64,000 bases of DNA from Tilletia caries. Its lineage: Eukaryota > Basidiomycota > Exobasidiomycetes > Tilletiales > Tilletiaceae. A program made the position numbers and the translations under genes. The stretch is from contig JALUTQ010000024.1 in the NCBI GenBank assembly GCA_032718865.1, forward strand, positions 791,501-855,500. The letters run 5' to 3'. Below the pieces are notes generated by a model. It was not told the DNA's origin. It was given only the letters and a program-made list of their open reading frames with translations, and made no database searches. Position 1 is the first letter of the stretch. Every line of letters begins with the position of its first letter. This document shows positions 1 to 11,689 of the stretch, piece by piece.

Positions 1-1405
1 GCAAGCAACGGCCCCTCGAAGGATGCGAGCGTCTCCGCAGCGGGAGGCGGTGCGAGGACGGAGTTGGATGCTGTCGCTGTCGATGCCGATGCTGCGTGTC
101 TTGGCGGCTGTGGCGTGGGCGCGAGGACCGGCGAGCGGAGGGCAGTGCTGCGCTTGTTGGGGACGATGAGGTGATCAATCCTCCGCCGCGATGCGTCAGT
201 GCGGCCGTTCCGATCGAGTCGGCCAGCGCGAACGGTGTCGGTGCTGGACCTGGTGCCTGCGACCTCCTACGCGGACGAGCGCAGCCTCTGCCACCGCAAG
301 ATATTCATTCTCCTTCTCAACTATCGACTTCAATGTGAGAATGCATCCATCTCTATCTCTTTTTCCGATCGTAGCAACTAACTGATATCAATCTCTCCTT
401 ACCACTACAGTTTACAGCTCAGGATCAGGACTAGGCTACCTCCATCGTTGGTTTCCACTCGCTCAATCACCGTCGGCCTTCTCGCCCTCAGCATTGCCTC
501 TGCACCACGCCCGACAGTCAGGCAGATGCCTTTTTAGAGCGCGCTCAAGAGTGGCAAGGCTGCTTTTCAACCTGTCGGGCGGCTGCTCCTACCTGGTGAG
601 ACACTCGCGCTTGACCTCACACCAGCATCTATGTCCGTCAGCACCAGATAATAGATATTTAAGTAAACAAAATCAAAGGATCATGATTTCAAACGACGAA
701 ATGTTAAAATGAAGTCTCATGACTGAGGAGGGCCTGGCGGCGGGTTGGGTCGTGCTCGCTTGGAGCTCCTAGCGTTTGATGGATCCCCGGAATCTATCGA
801 GGCGCCGATCCCCTGACTGGACGAGGGTTTGGGTCGGGCTCGCGCTTTGTTGACTTTTGGCCCTGGTGGCTTCACTGAGGTTCGTCGCGTTTCCGCGGGA
901 TCCTTCTTGCGGGCCGATGGTGGTCGACCTTTTGTGCGGATGAGAGGTGGATCACGCACGGGGAACCCTGCGTCCTCACGCTCTGTTTCGGTTCTGGTCG
1001 TAACAGTAGAGAGCGCGTGGCTAAGTAAGTACTGAATTGGGCTGTGTCACGCCGCACGAGATTGGGATTCGGGAATGGGCTTTGAGACTGGACTCACAAA
1101 AAGTTCTCCAGCATCGTCTCAAACTTCTTAACTCGGGTTTCTGTGCTCAGAGCTTTCATGATGTTGTTCGTGGCAGCGGTCGCTCGATGGTATGCATGTA
1201 CCTTGGGCATCTTGACGCCCGGACCTGGAGTGGGTGCATTTTTCAATGTCTGTGTTGCCAGGGAGCTGCACCGGCACGGCTTTCTCCGGAGGATCCACCG
1301 CGAGAGCAGGAGCTCGGAGTTGAATTGGGGTCGACTTCGCTGCAGACGTCGGATCGATGTACCATCTGTGCTTTAAAAGGGTTGGAAACAATGACAGTCA
1401 GTCAC
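1..1405. other. No supportable gene
   Basis: I see no reading frame here that resembles a known protein. The open frames are short, lie in several overlapping frames and lack convincing splice-site chains. Because a decayed MULE transposase follows directly, this may be flanking or terminal sequence of that element, but I could not identify a terminal inverted repeat. Confidence 0.5.
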
Positions 1406-3266
1406 TCAGCCTATAATTGATGTAGACAAATCCGACCGCCTGTGCCCTGACCTTTGATTGATTTGCTGAGGAATGAAGTATTCACCTTCCCCTATCACCG
1501 CCCACATATGGCGGCACGGCACTTCTGCTGCCACTGCCTCAGCGCAGGTGCAAAAGAGTTGGCCATCATCCGCCACAAGCAAGGCACGCGACCTCGTTGT
1601 GCCGCGGCGCTGCACATTGTATGCTCTTACGAGCTTCAAACCAGACGATCCGATCATATCGGCCAGGTACTCCGCATCTAGTCCGGTGTTCTGCTCGTCG
1701 TTCTAATGAGAAGTATAAGCAAAACGGTTACTGTTAGTGATTTGGGTGGTAAGCTGGCTGCTGACGATTGGCTAGACTCACCGGTAGCTCTCGAGCAATG
1801 TCCTCATCTTCTTGGATATTCATATCAACATCGTCATCCACGCCTGCCTCGTCGAAGGGCGATCCCTCTTCCCTATCCGTGTCGAATCTCTGGGTGACTT
1901 GGATGATCCGACGGGCATCGGTTCTTTCACGCCGCTGACCTTAGTCTGGCCATTCTCTTCCTTATCCCGGGCCGCAGTGTCTTCTTGATCACTCCGTTGC
2001 TCGAGGGTGTCGCTCGCCATCGATTGAGGAAGCTAGAGAGTAGAGACGAGCAGGTGTAGAACGTCAGAAGGAAAGAGCATGAACAACACAGGGAATGAGA
2101 AATGATTACTCGCATTGGTAGGATTAACGCGGTAGAACATGGCCTGGGACATTTGCTCGTGAATCTGTCTTCTCGGCCAAATCGTACACTGAGCTCGCAC
2201 TGCGTCGACAACCTCTTGAAAATAGTCTTCGACGGCATCGGCATTGCGGCTGAGGAACTGTGGAGGCAGAACCCTCAGAGTGTCAGACTATGCACACGCT
2301 CCACGGTCCACACCACACTCGTTGCACTCACGGACGAATTGCCATCGCCCGAGTCTCCTTGCTGAGCCGCTCGCTGTAGAAGCCGAGGGAACAGCTCCAT
2401 AAGCGTCGTCTTTCGACTCGAAAGCATCTGTTGACTCCATTCTCTGATTCGACCCGCCCGGTTGTCCGCATATTTGCTGTGAACTGAGTGCGGGTCCAGG
2501 CGGCCGCCCAGCTGCGCCTGTTGGGATACTGAAAGGTTTCGAGGTATGGCCGTGTCCTCGGAAAGATTCGAAGCATTTCGTTCCAGCGGGTCTCGAATGC
2601 CTTGGGACTGGGAGCTCGATAAACCAGCCAGAAACGTTGACAAAATTGTGACCATTGGTCCCGTAGTTTCGATACCAGGTTCCGACGAACATTTTTCCAG
2701 AGATGCCACAGACAGAGTAAATGATTAGCATCCGGGCAGACTTTGCGCACCGCGCTCATGAATGCAGCGTCTTGATCGGACATGATAACAGAAGGCTTGG
2801 ATCCAGATGCGGAAACGAGCTGTTGACGCGCCCATTGATGCGCATCGTGGTCCTGTCGATCTTGGACAACGTAGGCGACGTTTCGAGTCCGACCGGCACC
2901 GTCGACAACGCAGAATACGTTCAGAGGCATCTGATACATATTGCGCCCTTGAGCCACATCAGCAATCACGACGTCCCCGAACCGCTGCAGAGTCTCGATC
3001 ATTTCTGGAGACGAGACAAACAGGCTTTGTTTACCGATGTACAGCCAGTCTGCACCCATGTCGAGCACGTGCTTGCATTCGCATGTCAGATTGTCGAGGT
3101 CGGACGCAAGCACACTGGGTGCGATCTTGGTCTTGACGGGCGCAGAAGGGATGTCGGTGTTCGGCATGGCGGGCGACAGTCTGACAGTTACGTTGGGAAG
3201 GGGAGATGTTGAACGAGGAGGACAAGGTGGGACGGATACCACGGGAGGATTGAGGAAGTGATGCAC
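1406..3266 (-). pseudogene. Mutator-like element (MULE) transposase, decayed
   Basis: The protein reads from 3266 down to 1406. A MULE-type DDE domain is visible: a first Asp in VIADVAQGRNMYQMPLN, a second Asp in VIMSDQDAAFMSAV followed by the CLWHLWKNV segment typical of the family, and then the conserved GRVESENGVNR stretch. Immediately after this (about 2440) the frame changes; the homologous continuation KTTLMELFPRLLQRAAQQ lies in another frame, so one base has been gained or lost. A further segment (about 2130-2260, DYFQEVVDAVRAQCTIWP) and a C-terminal SWIM zinc finger (CTC then PCRHM, near 1530-1560) complete the usual MULE/FAR1 layout. Such enzymes cut and paste DNA. The frameshift suggests this copy is inactive, although an intron at the break is not excluded. 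Family call firm, exact structure uncertain. Confidence 0.8.
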
Positions 3267-3338
3267 GAAGTGTGAAAGCCGGCTGTGCGATCCCTGCGCG
3301 ATGTTGGAAAGAGGAGAAGGTTGTCAGTGGAAACCATA

Positions 3339-3357
3339 CTTCCTTCCTTCCTTCCTT
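3339..3357. repeat. CTTC tandem microsatellite
   Basis: About five perfect copies of the tetranucleotide CTTC lie in the non-coding gap between the MULE transposase and the coiled-coil gene. No other feature is visible between 3267 and 3627. Confidence 0.85.
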
Positions 3358-3627
3358 CGAGCCCATCAGAAGAGGCGAGCAACATAGCAGCAGCGCGTGC
3401 ATTGGGACTTGGGTGGCTGTGAGGATCAGAACATGCGGTGAAGTGGTTGATGGTTCGAGTTCTGGTGGCGATTGCATGCGAAGCTGGTCGAGTCATGAGT
3501 GGACGCTACACATGGTGCACAAGGAGCAGTGGTCAACACGTGTTGATTCAGTTTTTGCAAACGCCTATAAGGGGTTTGCTCAGATTAACGTCTGGATGTG
3601 GCAGAAGGTAGATGTTGCTGATCGAAC

Positions 3628-4359
3628 TTAGGCGGAACATGTCGATCGGTGAGGTTCCATCAGCATGAGCGAAGCTTGAGATACTCTCAACTTGATGAGG
3701 CTGGTGCTTGATGGATTAGAGTCGTCGGTCTGGAAGCGGAAGAGATGCTTTCGTACTGGGGTGGGCTGGCCGTAGACGTGCCTGTCCCAGCTGCAATTGC
3801 GTTGGTCCTTGGCATCCCCTGTACCACTCGAATTGCCTCCGGCCTGCAAAAATATTGTCAGCCCCTATCATATCTTGTAGCATTCGAAAGCAACTCACAA
3901 TGCTATGCTCCATGTATTCATGCCAAAGAGCTGCGCGTCGCGATGAATGATGTCCTTCCTTGCCTTGCTGATGTCCTCCTCGAGAATGTCGTGAATCCTT
4001 TTGAGCTCGATTCGCATTTCCGCAAATTGTCCCTTCCGGGCTTCCGAAATCGAATCCAGGATTGACTTGACGTGTTGCTGTGTGTTGACTTTCGATCGTT
4101 CGAATTCGTCGATCGCGCGTTGCAACCGATTTCCCATTCGCTCTTGATCGGCAGCGTGGACCTGATGCAGACGCTGCACGTCCTCCGCCATGTTGACGCA
4201 GAATCGCTCCGTACTTTTTTCGAGTATGGATTGGAAGATGGCGAGTTGTTCCAAGCTGTCGGTCAACCGTGAGAGATCATGCTGGTCTTCTTGCAGGGAG
4301 CTGATATATCGTTGAAGCGCAGGCGGAAGTGTGGCTGTAGAAGTTACGTGTGCGGTTTG
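3628..4359 (-). CDS. Hypothetical coiled-coil protein, two or more exons
   Basis: I do not recognise this protein. The 5' part (4359 to about 3900) is open across an acceptor-like site and encodes a charged, Leu/Ile-heptad-rich stretch such as DSLEQLAIFQSILEKSTERF, consistent with a long coiled coil of about 130 residues. An intron with GTGAGTTGC donor and TTTTTGCAG acceptor (about 3845-3900) joins it in phase to a second exon starting AGGNSSGTGDAKDQRNC and ending at 3628. The first exon and start codon are not identified; they should lie above 4359. The gene sits between a MULE and a Helitron, so it could be a host gene, a captured fragment or an accessory element gene. No frameshift is seen in the two exons. 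Confidence 0.45.
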
Positions 4360-5023
4360 CTGAAGATCGGCTTAGAGAGCTGGAGACGTCGACATTTGTT
4401 CCGTGTGTGTATGTAAGTGCTGTGAATTCAGGTGGTGGTAGTGATGGAGCGGAACTCTTCTTGCCACTTGCGTCGGTGTCATTGCCACCCCGGTCCTGCC
4501 CTCATATGTACCAAATACCGAAGGAGTTACATTCAGATTCCAGCGCTCGAGCCTCGAGCCTCGAGGCCACTGCGGCAATTTGCATTTGTTTCATTTCATT
4601 TCATGGTCTGCGAGAATTGAAGAACCGTCAACCACGTGAGGTTGATGGGAGAACCTTCCCTCCTCTTTCTTGTGCGTCCGTATTCTCATTTCAGAACGTA
4701 GGCCATGGCTTGCTGGACTCGCCTCGTTGCCTGGTTCCTTCCTCCAACCATAACCTCCTTCGCTCGCCATCCAGTCCTTGAAACGGCACATACAGCTCTC
4801 TCTTAGTCGGGCTCCCGAAGTACGACGACCTCGAAGACTGTGAGTGGCCTTCTGATTCCCAGCGGGAGAAACGTTAGCTCCGCGCTGACATCAACAAGGT
4901 TACGTCCACGGTGCAGGTTCAGGTTATCCGCACGCACACGCACACGCACCCAAACAACGCAACTTCATACAAAACTTCCCACTCCCTATCTCACCTCAAG
5001 CCCATCCAACCACAACACACACA
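4360..5023. other. Non-coding; contains the likely 5' leader of the H2A copy
   Basis: I find no gene here beyond a possible first exon of the coiled-coil gene on the minus strand. The last 100 bases before 5024 are C/A-rich and pyrimidine-rich, ending in a CCACAACACACACA-like tract next to the ATG. This looks like a fungal 5' leader. Its presence suggests the H2A copy arose by DNA duplication with upstream sequence rather than from a spliced transcript. Confidence 0.4.
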
Positions 5024-5330
5024 ATGAGCACGGGGGCAAGTCTATCGACAAGGCAAGTGCAGTCGAGATCAAACACACTACGCGTTCGGCCAGGGCCGGT
5101 CAGCAATTCCCCGTCGGTCGTATCCACCGCGTGCTCCGCAAGGGCAACTACGCTGACCGTGTCGGATCCGGTGCGTCTGTCTACCTCACTGCCGTCCTTG
5201 AATACCTTGCAGCCGAGCGTCGTCTCCAGCTCGCCATCCGGACCGACCAGGAGCTCAACAGACTGCTTGGCAACATGAGCATGTCCTCTTGCCTTCATCC
5301 ACGGCGATCTCCTGACTGCCATGCGGTGCG
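5024..5330 (+). pseudogene. Histone H2A pseudogene (frameshift, internal deletion, lost C-terminus)
   Basis: The copy starts ATG AGC ACG as in fungal H2A (MSTGGK...), but the following G run (5032-5036) has five G where six would keep the frame. The H2A frame resumes one base off as [11 protein letters not shown]. The histone fold then reads [20 protein letters not shown] and [20 protein letters not shown], clearly canonical H2A rather than H2A.Z. After LAAE about 19 codons are missing in frame: the C-terminal half of helix alpha2 and loop L2. It continues [18 protein letters not shown] and then degrades; a remnant like the H2A C-terminal tail ([10 protein letters not shown]) is visible in another frame. 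Such a product could not form an H2A-H2B dimer. It lies 90 bp from the 3' end of the Helitron helicase gene, in opposite orientation. Confidence 0.85.
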
Positions 5331-5419
5331 GGCCTCGATATTGTCGCGCAAAAGTGTTGATGGGGGGTTGGAGGCGCGAAAGGAGCAATGAAACAACGTA
5401 CCATTGACAAGGGGTTCAT

Positions 5420-7586
5420 TCAGGGCAAGTCTGCTGTCGTTTTTGAAGGGCTATCCGGTTCGGCGTCAAGTCTCCGTTTCTGACCTGTTCCAACATCTGT
5501 GGTATACTTGGCGTACTGAGTTCTGGTAATTTCGGCGCAGACGCTCAATCTGCGCAATTCCTGGGTGAGGCTGAACGGAAACTTGGGCTGATTGAGGTCA
5601 TTGATCGAGATGGGCGCCAACAGGAAGAGCTTTTCGGGCCGAGTGGCTCTTGACGCAGCCACGTATGTTTCGAATCCCCCTTTCCGTAGATCCACAACCA
5701 CACCACCTTCGGCTGTAATACCCTGGGCAGAATGGATAGTCATCGCAAATCCTGGCTGTATCGGCAGCTGACGTCTGGTGACTCGAATACCCTCGCCATC
5801 TTTTGTTGTGACGAAGTTGAATGTCGATGTAGATCTTGCGACTGGGTAACATCCTTCGGGCAAATCGTGCAACCGCAAAGCTTCCAGGCCACCGAATCGG
5901 AGAAATACTCCTCGAGCAGTAGTCTTTCCCCATTTGTTCTTCACGATGTCGAAGCCGGCGACCGTCGCAAACGCACCGTTCGTGACGCCCATAGACAAAC
6001 TCTGGTTGCCTCCTCGAAAAATGACGGGCATCCCGACGAAGAGAGGGATACGTCCGAGGCACTTGGTTTGTTTCCCACCACTGTATGAAAAAAGAGTCTC
6101 GCGTGTCTCTGCGTCCATAGATGTTGTGGCGGTGTCTTCGGCGTGAGCGACGGCGATGAACTTTCCTGTAGCCAATCCTTCTGACGTTGCTTTCTTGTGA
6201 TTAAGGACCCGGACGGTCTCGTTGGTTCGGGCGAGTACGACGGTTTCGGGGCTATCTTGTAAGGTAACGCCGGTGCTGTAGGAAGCGCTGCGGACCACAT
6301 TGGTGTTGAAGAGGCGAACATCGGCATCTGTGCATTGTCGCAACCGCAATCTGGACAAAGCATTAGCCATCGTTTCGTCCTTCATCCGCATTTGTTCCGT
6401 AAACTCAACGACAGTATCGACCTGCAGCCAGGTGGCCCTTCCGAGAGCAGCTTTGCTCCCGGACTCCGCTGGTTTCCACGGTGAATATGATTTTGTGTAC
6501 AACGCAGTCTGGCCGACCGGTGGGAGTTGACACAAATCGCCAGCGAGCATGATGTTGATGCCACCGAAGGCAGTTTCGAGATTGTTCTTGCCGATGCGAA
6601 GTGCCTGGTCGATTTCGCATAGCATCTCTGAAGATGTCATGGAGACTTCGTCCAAAAAGATCCATTGAATGTCTCGGAATACGGTCTGGAGTTTCTGGAT
6701 CCTTTTCCCTGTGACAAGATCGTGTTGATGCGCCCTTAGCTCGTCTGCTGTTTGGCTCTTCTGCTGGACCGGAATGGAGAAGGCTGCATGCTGGGTAGTT
6801 CCGCCGATTGCAGACGCTGCTTTGCCGGTTGGAGCCATGATCATGATTCGCTTGCCCATGCCATACCGTTCCAATAGCTCTCGCAGCAAGCGGACGACAA
6901 CCGTCTTTCCTGTACCTGCTGCGCCGTGCATAAGTAGGCGGAGAGGCTGCTGAGGTTTGTCTGTGATGGAAAGAGTTCGTTCAGAGAAGCGAGTTCGGAG
7001 AGACCACAGACACAAACGACTCACTGTGCATTTCGTTGAAGAATTGGTTTGCGACGATCGCAAATGCTAATCGTTGGGAGTTATTCAGCTTCCTCTCGTC
7101 TGAAAGGGCATTGATGAGCTGGTCAGAGCACGACTCGTTCCAGAATAGGCGTACGGTAGGCTGAGGCGCAATTGGGTCGCTGCGTAACGCCACATTCGCT
7201 TCCACCGTAGGCTCGCTGTTGTCCAGATTGAAGCCAAGATTCTCTGCGAGTACTCCATGAGTTGCTTGTGGAGCTGCAGCTAACTGCTTCTTGTTGTTGT
7301 CGTACGTGGCGATTTCTCGTTTCCATACCTTGCAATGTTTGGCTGTGAACTCTGGGAAGATGTTTCTCGTCAGATCCGTATGTGCCGTGGTTTGTTTGGG
7401 TAAAGTAAACCAGCCGCTCGCGTATAACACAGACAAGTACTCTGTTGTAGCTTTGGAAGCTGTGCCTCGCTGGTGCAGGATCGTTTCCATGTCGATGTCG
7501 GCATTGGCGTCGTCGAGGCCATGGAGGACTGGCTGAAAGTTGTCCAAAGCAGCATTGCGCGTTGCCTGCCGTTTGCGTCGAAGGTG
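5420..7586 (-). pseudogene. Helitron PIF1-like DNA helicase region
   Basis: This is the C-terminal helicase part of the Helitron protein. The first segment (7547-7025) ends in NSQRLAFAIVANQFFNEMH and is joined by a 64-bp intron (6961-7024, GTGAGTCG...CATCACAG) to the helicase core. Superfamily 1B motifs appear in order: Walker A GAAGTGKT, APTGKAA, Walker B WIFLDEVSM, GDLCQLPPVGQ, EQMRM, MTIHSAQG and YVAASRAT. These match PIF1/RecD2-type 5'-to-3' helicases, which unwind the displaced strand in rolling-circle transposition. From 7547 to 5420 the frame is intact. It continues upstream in the same frame as far as an in-frame TAG at 7587-7589 that separates it from the Rep region. Confidence 0.88.
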
Positions 7587-9222
7587 CTATTCCGCGTCGC
7601 GTGCATCCTCGCATTCCGTTAGCGCTGCCCAATTGTCCATGATATGCCGATGGACTGCGGGGAAGTCTTGCTTCCAGAACGCGTCTTGGTATGTTTCTTG
7701 TCCATCTTTGAGAGCGGTTGCGTGACTGAAAGGCTTGAAATGGACAAGCATTGCTGAGCAGTACGCATCCCCGTGGGTAGGAGTTCCATCGCGTCGAGGC
7801 ATCTGATTGAAGATAGCTCTAGGAATTCCGAACGACTTGGACGGGTAGTAACGATGGCAGAAATCGTCGAAATTGGGATGCGTCGAAGCCAAGAGATGGT
7901 GGTTCTTGTTCATTTTTCGGCTTCTTGTCGAGCTTGCAGTGTTGTACAAAATCGTAGAAGGCGAGGTGTTCTAGGGTGTCCCCGCGATGAAGGTAGTCAT
8001 CGACTTGATGTGCACGCCCACTTAGAGATAAGGAGAGAAAGTGGCTTTCGTCTTCATCTCCTTCTTCATAGAGTTGGTTCGCTCGATTGTTGTTAGTCCC
8101 GTCTGGCAACAAATCCGCATTCGTGCAGGGTGGAACGTTGTTAGTGCCGTCCCGGGATGAATCCGCAGCCATGCAAGTTGCTGTGTTCACTTCAGCGTGG
8201 TCTCCGCTTAGTAGGATGTTGTCGGCGAGCCGTTCTTCCGGAGCGACGTCGTTCGATGTCAGTGGTGTACCGTATCGACGTTGGGCAACCTGTATCATCG
8301 ACCCACTGAGCATCGCAACGGTTTTGTGGCTTTTCCATACGTCGCCAAGGTCGCGGACATATGTGGCCACCTGTTGGGCATGCAGTTGTCTTTCCCGGCC
8401 AAATTGCATAACGCACTTCGATAGCATCCGTTGCACGTTGTCTGTTTCTTCTCCGAGAGCATCCAAGCGTTCAGAGACCGTCTTGATCATCTGGACCTGA
8501 TTTGCCGGTGTTTCCTCCGACTTGGTTGCGTAGGTCGTTATGTATGAGGCTGCAGCCATACCACTCTTCCCGCTTTGAACAGACTTGAGGTCGTGATTGT
8601 GGCGGGTTGCCACCAAAAGGGAAGGATTGTGCCAGTTGACCGTCGCATCGTTTACTCGTGGCATGATTGAACTGGATTCGACATCGAAGAAAGGCGCTTT
8701 GTTCAGATCGTGAGGGAAGAGGAATCGACATCCGGCCTGTCCGCCCTTGTGGCACGTAGGCTGACAGCGATGCCGTTGCACTGCCTCTCCGAGAAGCTTA
8801 TGATCGACCTCAAACAATCGCATGTAGTCCGGAGTGGAAGGGTCCGGACAAAGTTCCTGTCGAGGATGACGGTGTTTGTGATCGTCGGAACAGAACTGCG
8901 ATGGATTGGGCAGCTCATGGGAGATGATGTCGTACATGAATGCCAGATACCGTTCGCGGAACTCTACCTGATCTCGCATTCGTTGACGAAGATCGCTGGG
9001 ATTTAGACCTCCTTCGAGCCAGATCAGGATATGTCCATGAAGCTGGCCTCGCATCGTATGTTCTTTGACGACGAAGAACGCCGATAAGGGTCCAAGAAGA
9101 CCACCTTCCGGCGTAGACTTCGACTTCCTGACGTCCCATCCGAATAGAAAGTTGAAAAACGCTGGCGAGGTGAAAGTGAAAGAAGTCGGATGCGGAAACA
9201 GGATCGTCGGCAACGCGTTTTT
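7587..9222 (-). pseudogene. Helitron Rep (HUH nuclease) region, frameshifted
   Basis: This central part holds the nuclease. The HUH motif is MRGQLHGHILIWLEGG, and the nicking-tyrosine motif is SYITTYATKSEE, with two Tyr and a Lys as in Y2-type Helitron Reps. Three lesions are seen. At 9155-9159 a T5 run on the coding strand breaks HLASV from the expected FNFLFGWDV. At 7913-7917 an A5 run breaks KLDKKPK from the expected MNKNHHLLASTHPNFDDFC. A TAG at 7587-7589 interrupts the link to the helicase. In both run cases deleting one base restores the Helitron consensus. The family call is firm; whether the lesions are biological or sequence errors is open. Confidence 0.82.
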
Positions 9223-11343
9223 GCACGCTCGGAAGCAGATGGAAGAGTCGGTGTGGACGTATCCAATGTGACCGAAGTGTCGCCGTAAAAAATCTGGAAG
9301 ATCGGAGAATGTAGCGGGCTAGGATTCAGCGTCATGAAGAGTTGGAAGATTCCGAACTTTCCCACGTAGCTGCGAATGTCGGCTCGAGCGCGATTCATTA
9401 CTGCTTTGGATCCTGGTACGTGCTGAGATACCAGCTCGCACTTTTTGAGGAGCGAGAAAATGGCGGCTTCGTCTGGAGGGAGATCCGAAAACCAACGACC
9501 GCTTAGCAGTCGTTCGTAGACAGTTTTGAGGAGATCCGCATCCATGTTTCGTAGTTCTTCAGCAAATCGGGAATGGTCTCCTGACTGACAAGTCAGGCGA
9601 CTGTGGTTGTTTATCGCATGCCGTTGCTTGATGTTTGCCACCACGAAAATGTAGCTCCAATGCTGACGAAAAGCAGGATCGGCGAGGTCCAGCAAACTTG
9701 AACCCCTTCTTGCAAACGACAAGGGAACTTCGCGTTTGCCACCCAATCCGCCGACGTCCCATGGGAAGAGTGCTGGAAACATTCCTGGGAACAACTCGGG
9801 ATTGTTGTAGTCGTTGACGAACGATGTTCCATGCTTGATGACAAGGTCAGGCCGCTCCGATCCTATTGTGTTAGCCAGAGCAGCGGCCATGCGATGATGA
9901 CCGGGCACCCGGACGCCATTCAGATCAACAAGTCCATGATGCTCGAGGAAAGACCGCCCATCAGTCGCTTCCAAGTCGTCCTCGGGAAGAAGGCCGGCAT
10001 GCTGTTCCATTCCCGATGTCTCTGCATCGAACAAGCTTGGTACGTTGCCTGTTTGCTGATGGACGACGTGACGCATCAGAAGCTCCGGTACATCGTTCTC
10101 CGGAAGTTGATTGAGGGCTGTTTTGTCGAGAGGAAACTGGGGATACCCTTTGAAGTTGTCACGGAGAAATCGAAACAAATCTTCCACCTTTTGTCGCCGA
10201 ACCTTGAAGACGTTTCGAAGGTCGCTGATCCTTGGCTGTCTGGGCCCGATGACAAGGCAACTGACAAGAGCTGCTCCGTCGCCAACGGCCCAAGGTAGCT
10301 TGGCGGCGGTCGACACCGTGTGAAGAGGGAATGCGCAACAGTGTCCTTTCATCACTCGAGCTCGTTCTGGAGGTGCACCGGGAGCAGACATGTCGTAAAG
10401 TCGAACGATGCAGGCGGACGCCAAATACTTTGCGCAAAGTCTCTCTTCGAACCACGTGATGTCCTGTAGGCCTGGTGGGAGCCAACCTCGAATGTTCCCG
10501 TTTGCGAGTGATAGTGGTGGGAGCTTAGGCGGAGTCTTGGAAAGGATCTGATGGCACTCAGAGCAGATGTCGAGGGTCACTGCGCCATCCTGGATGTGGA
10601 CGCCTGCTGCTTCGAGTGCCAGTCCATCAACGGCATCGTGACCGAAATGAAAATGACCACCGGGTCGACTTTTGATGTGTTCGTCGTCAATCTCCAGCAT
10701 GTCAAGGCTGATGTCGTCGGGTCCAATCCTTTGACAAGTCGTTGCGTGCTTTGTGAAAAGCAGATCCTTTGAGAAAGTTCGGAGAGCACATACAGCGCAT
10801 GTTGGACCTGGTTCTAGAGCGGAACCTTCTCTGAACCGCCGCAGTAAGGCATCCTTCCTGTCTTGAGGTACGACCTGAGGCCACAGTCCAACGTTCCTAT
10901 CTTCTGAAAATGAAGAGAGCGGGCCGATGTCAGTATAGAGCCACATACCTTGATCTGTAGTAAAAGACTCACCAGTATCGTCGTCTGAACTGTCAGAATC
11001 AGAATCCGTAGGAAGTGATCGGAGAATATCTTGAAGGGGCTGATCATCTCTCCTACAAGAAGAAACGAGATACTGTTGAACGATCTGAATGCCGAACGTT
11101 TCTTGCATCTGGCGATGAATCGTTGGCAGACGTCGACTGAGAGCAGACATGTCCTCATCGACGACGCGACGAAGGAAAGTTTTTGATGGACTTGTGCTCT
11201 TCCTCCAGGAGAGCGGCCTGTAGCAGTGCTACCAGCTCCGGTCGATTCATCCGTCCCGCTCCTCTGTTAGGACAGCAATGTAATGCTGTGCTGCGGAGTT
11301 CTGGTGTTCGTGAATCTGAGAAGTCGTCTTGAAGCGCGGCCAT
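9218..11343 (-). pseudogene. Helitron N-terminal region (zinc-finger-like part and Helitron_like_N start)
   Basis: This is the long N-terminal part of the Helitron protein. It includes Cys/His clusters (CAVCALRTFSKDLLFTKHATTC-like near 10780 and a CSECHQI segment near 10550) and the region ending FGIFQLFMTLNPSPLHSPIF, which leads into the Rep domain. It begins plausibly at an ATG at 11343 (MAALQDDFS). An A5 run on the coding strand at 11180-11184 shifts the frame; removing one A joins EEEHKSIK to TFLRRVVDEDMSALSRR. A second A5 run at 9218-9222 does the same between SERAK and RVADDPVSASDFF. A possible small intron around 10930-10970 is not required. A TATATATA stretch at about 11439 could be its promoter. 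Confidence 0.72.
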
Positions 11344-11689
11344 CTTGAGCACTGAAGTCAGAAGTCTGCAGAAAGGAGTAAGAGATAAAGGAGGTAAGGA
11401 CAGAGAAAAAGATGAGCTGTGGTTCACGCGACTCACAGTATATATACGTTCCGTTCATCATCGTGTGCTTGTCGACATGATGCAGATTGAAAAGCAGATT
11501 CGGAGCAACTGCAAAGTGCCTCATTGCAGAACAGGACGCGTCGAATCGGAATCGCTGCAGATTGCAAAGGATGCAGACCGTGTGAAGTGCATGTTCTGTC
11601 GAGCCACTCTCAGTCTTGGAGATCGCCGTGCTGAGGACAATAAAGCCGTGTGAGAGGAATAAGAGGCGCTTGCGGAGGCAACGTACGGG
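11344..11689. other. Junction between Helitron 5' side and truncated SEC27 copy
   Basis: SEC27 homology stops near 11690 and the Helitron frame starts near 11343, both on the minus strand. Between them I see an AT-rich TATA-like stretch at about 11439-11446 and no clear protein homology. The 5' end of the Helitron, if present, should be here. I could not pick a convincing TC terminus by eye. Confidence 0.4.

Larger units (their letters stand above)
5420..11343 (-). mobile_element. Helitron rolling-circle transposon, coding part, degenerate
   Basis: A Rep (HUH endonuclease) domain followed by a PIF1-type helicase on one strand is the diagnostic coding content of a Helitron. Reading on the minus strand, the protein starts near 11343 and ends at 5420. 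At least four frameshifts and one in-frame stop interrupt it (listed in the part entries), so this copy is probably non-autonomous. The true ends (5' TC and 3' CTRR with a hairpin) could not be placed; they should lie above 11343 and below 5420. Damaged copies of host genes touch both sides, H2A at 5.0-5.3 kb and SEC27 at 11.7-14.0 kb. Confidence 0.85.
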
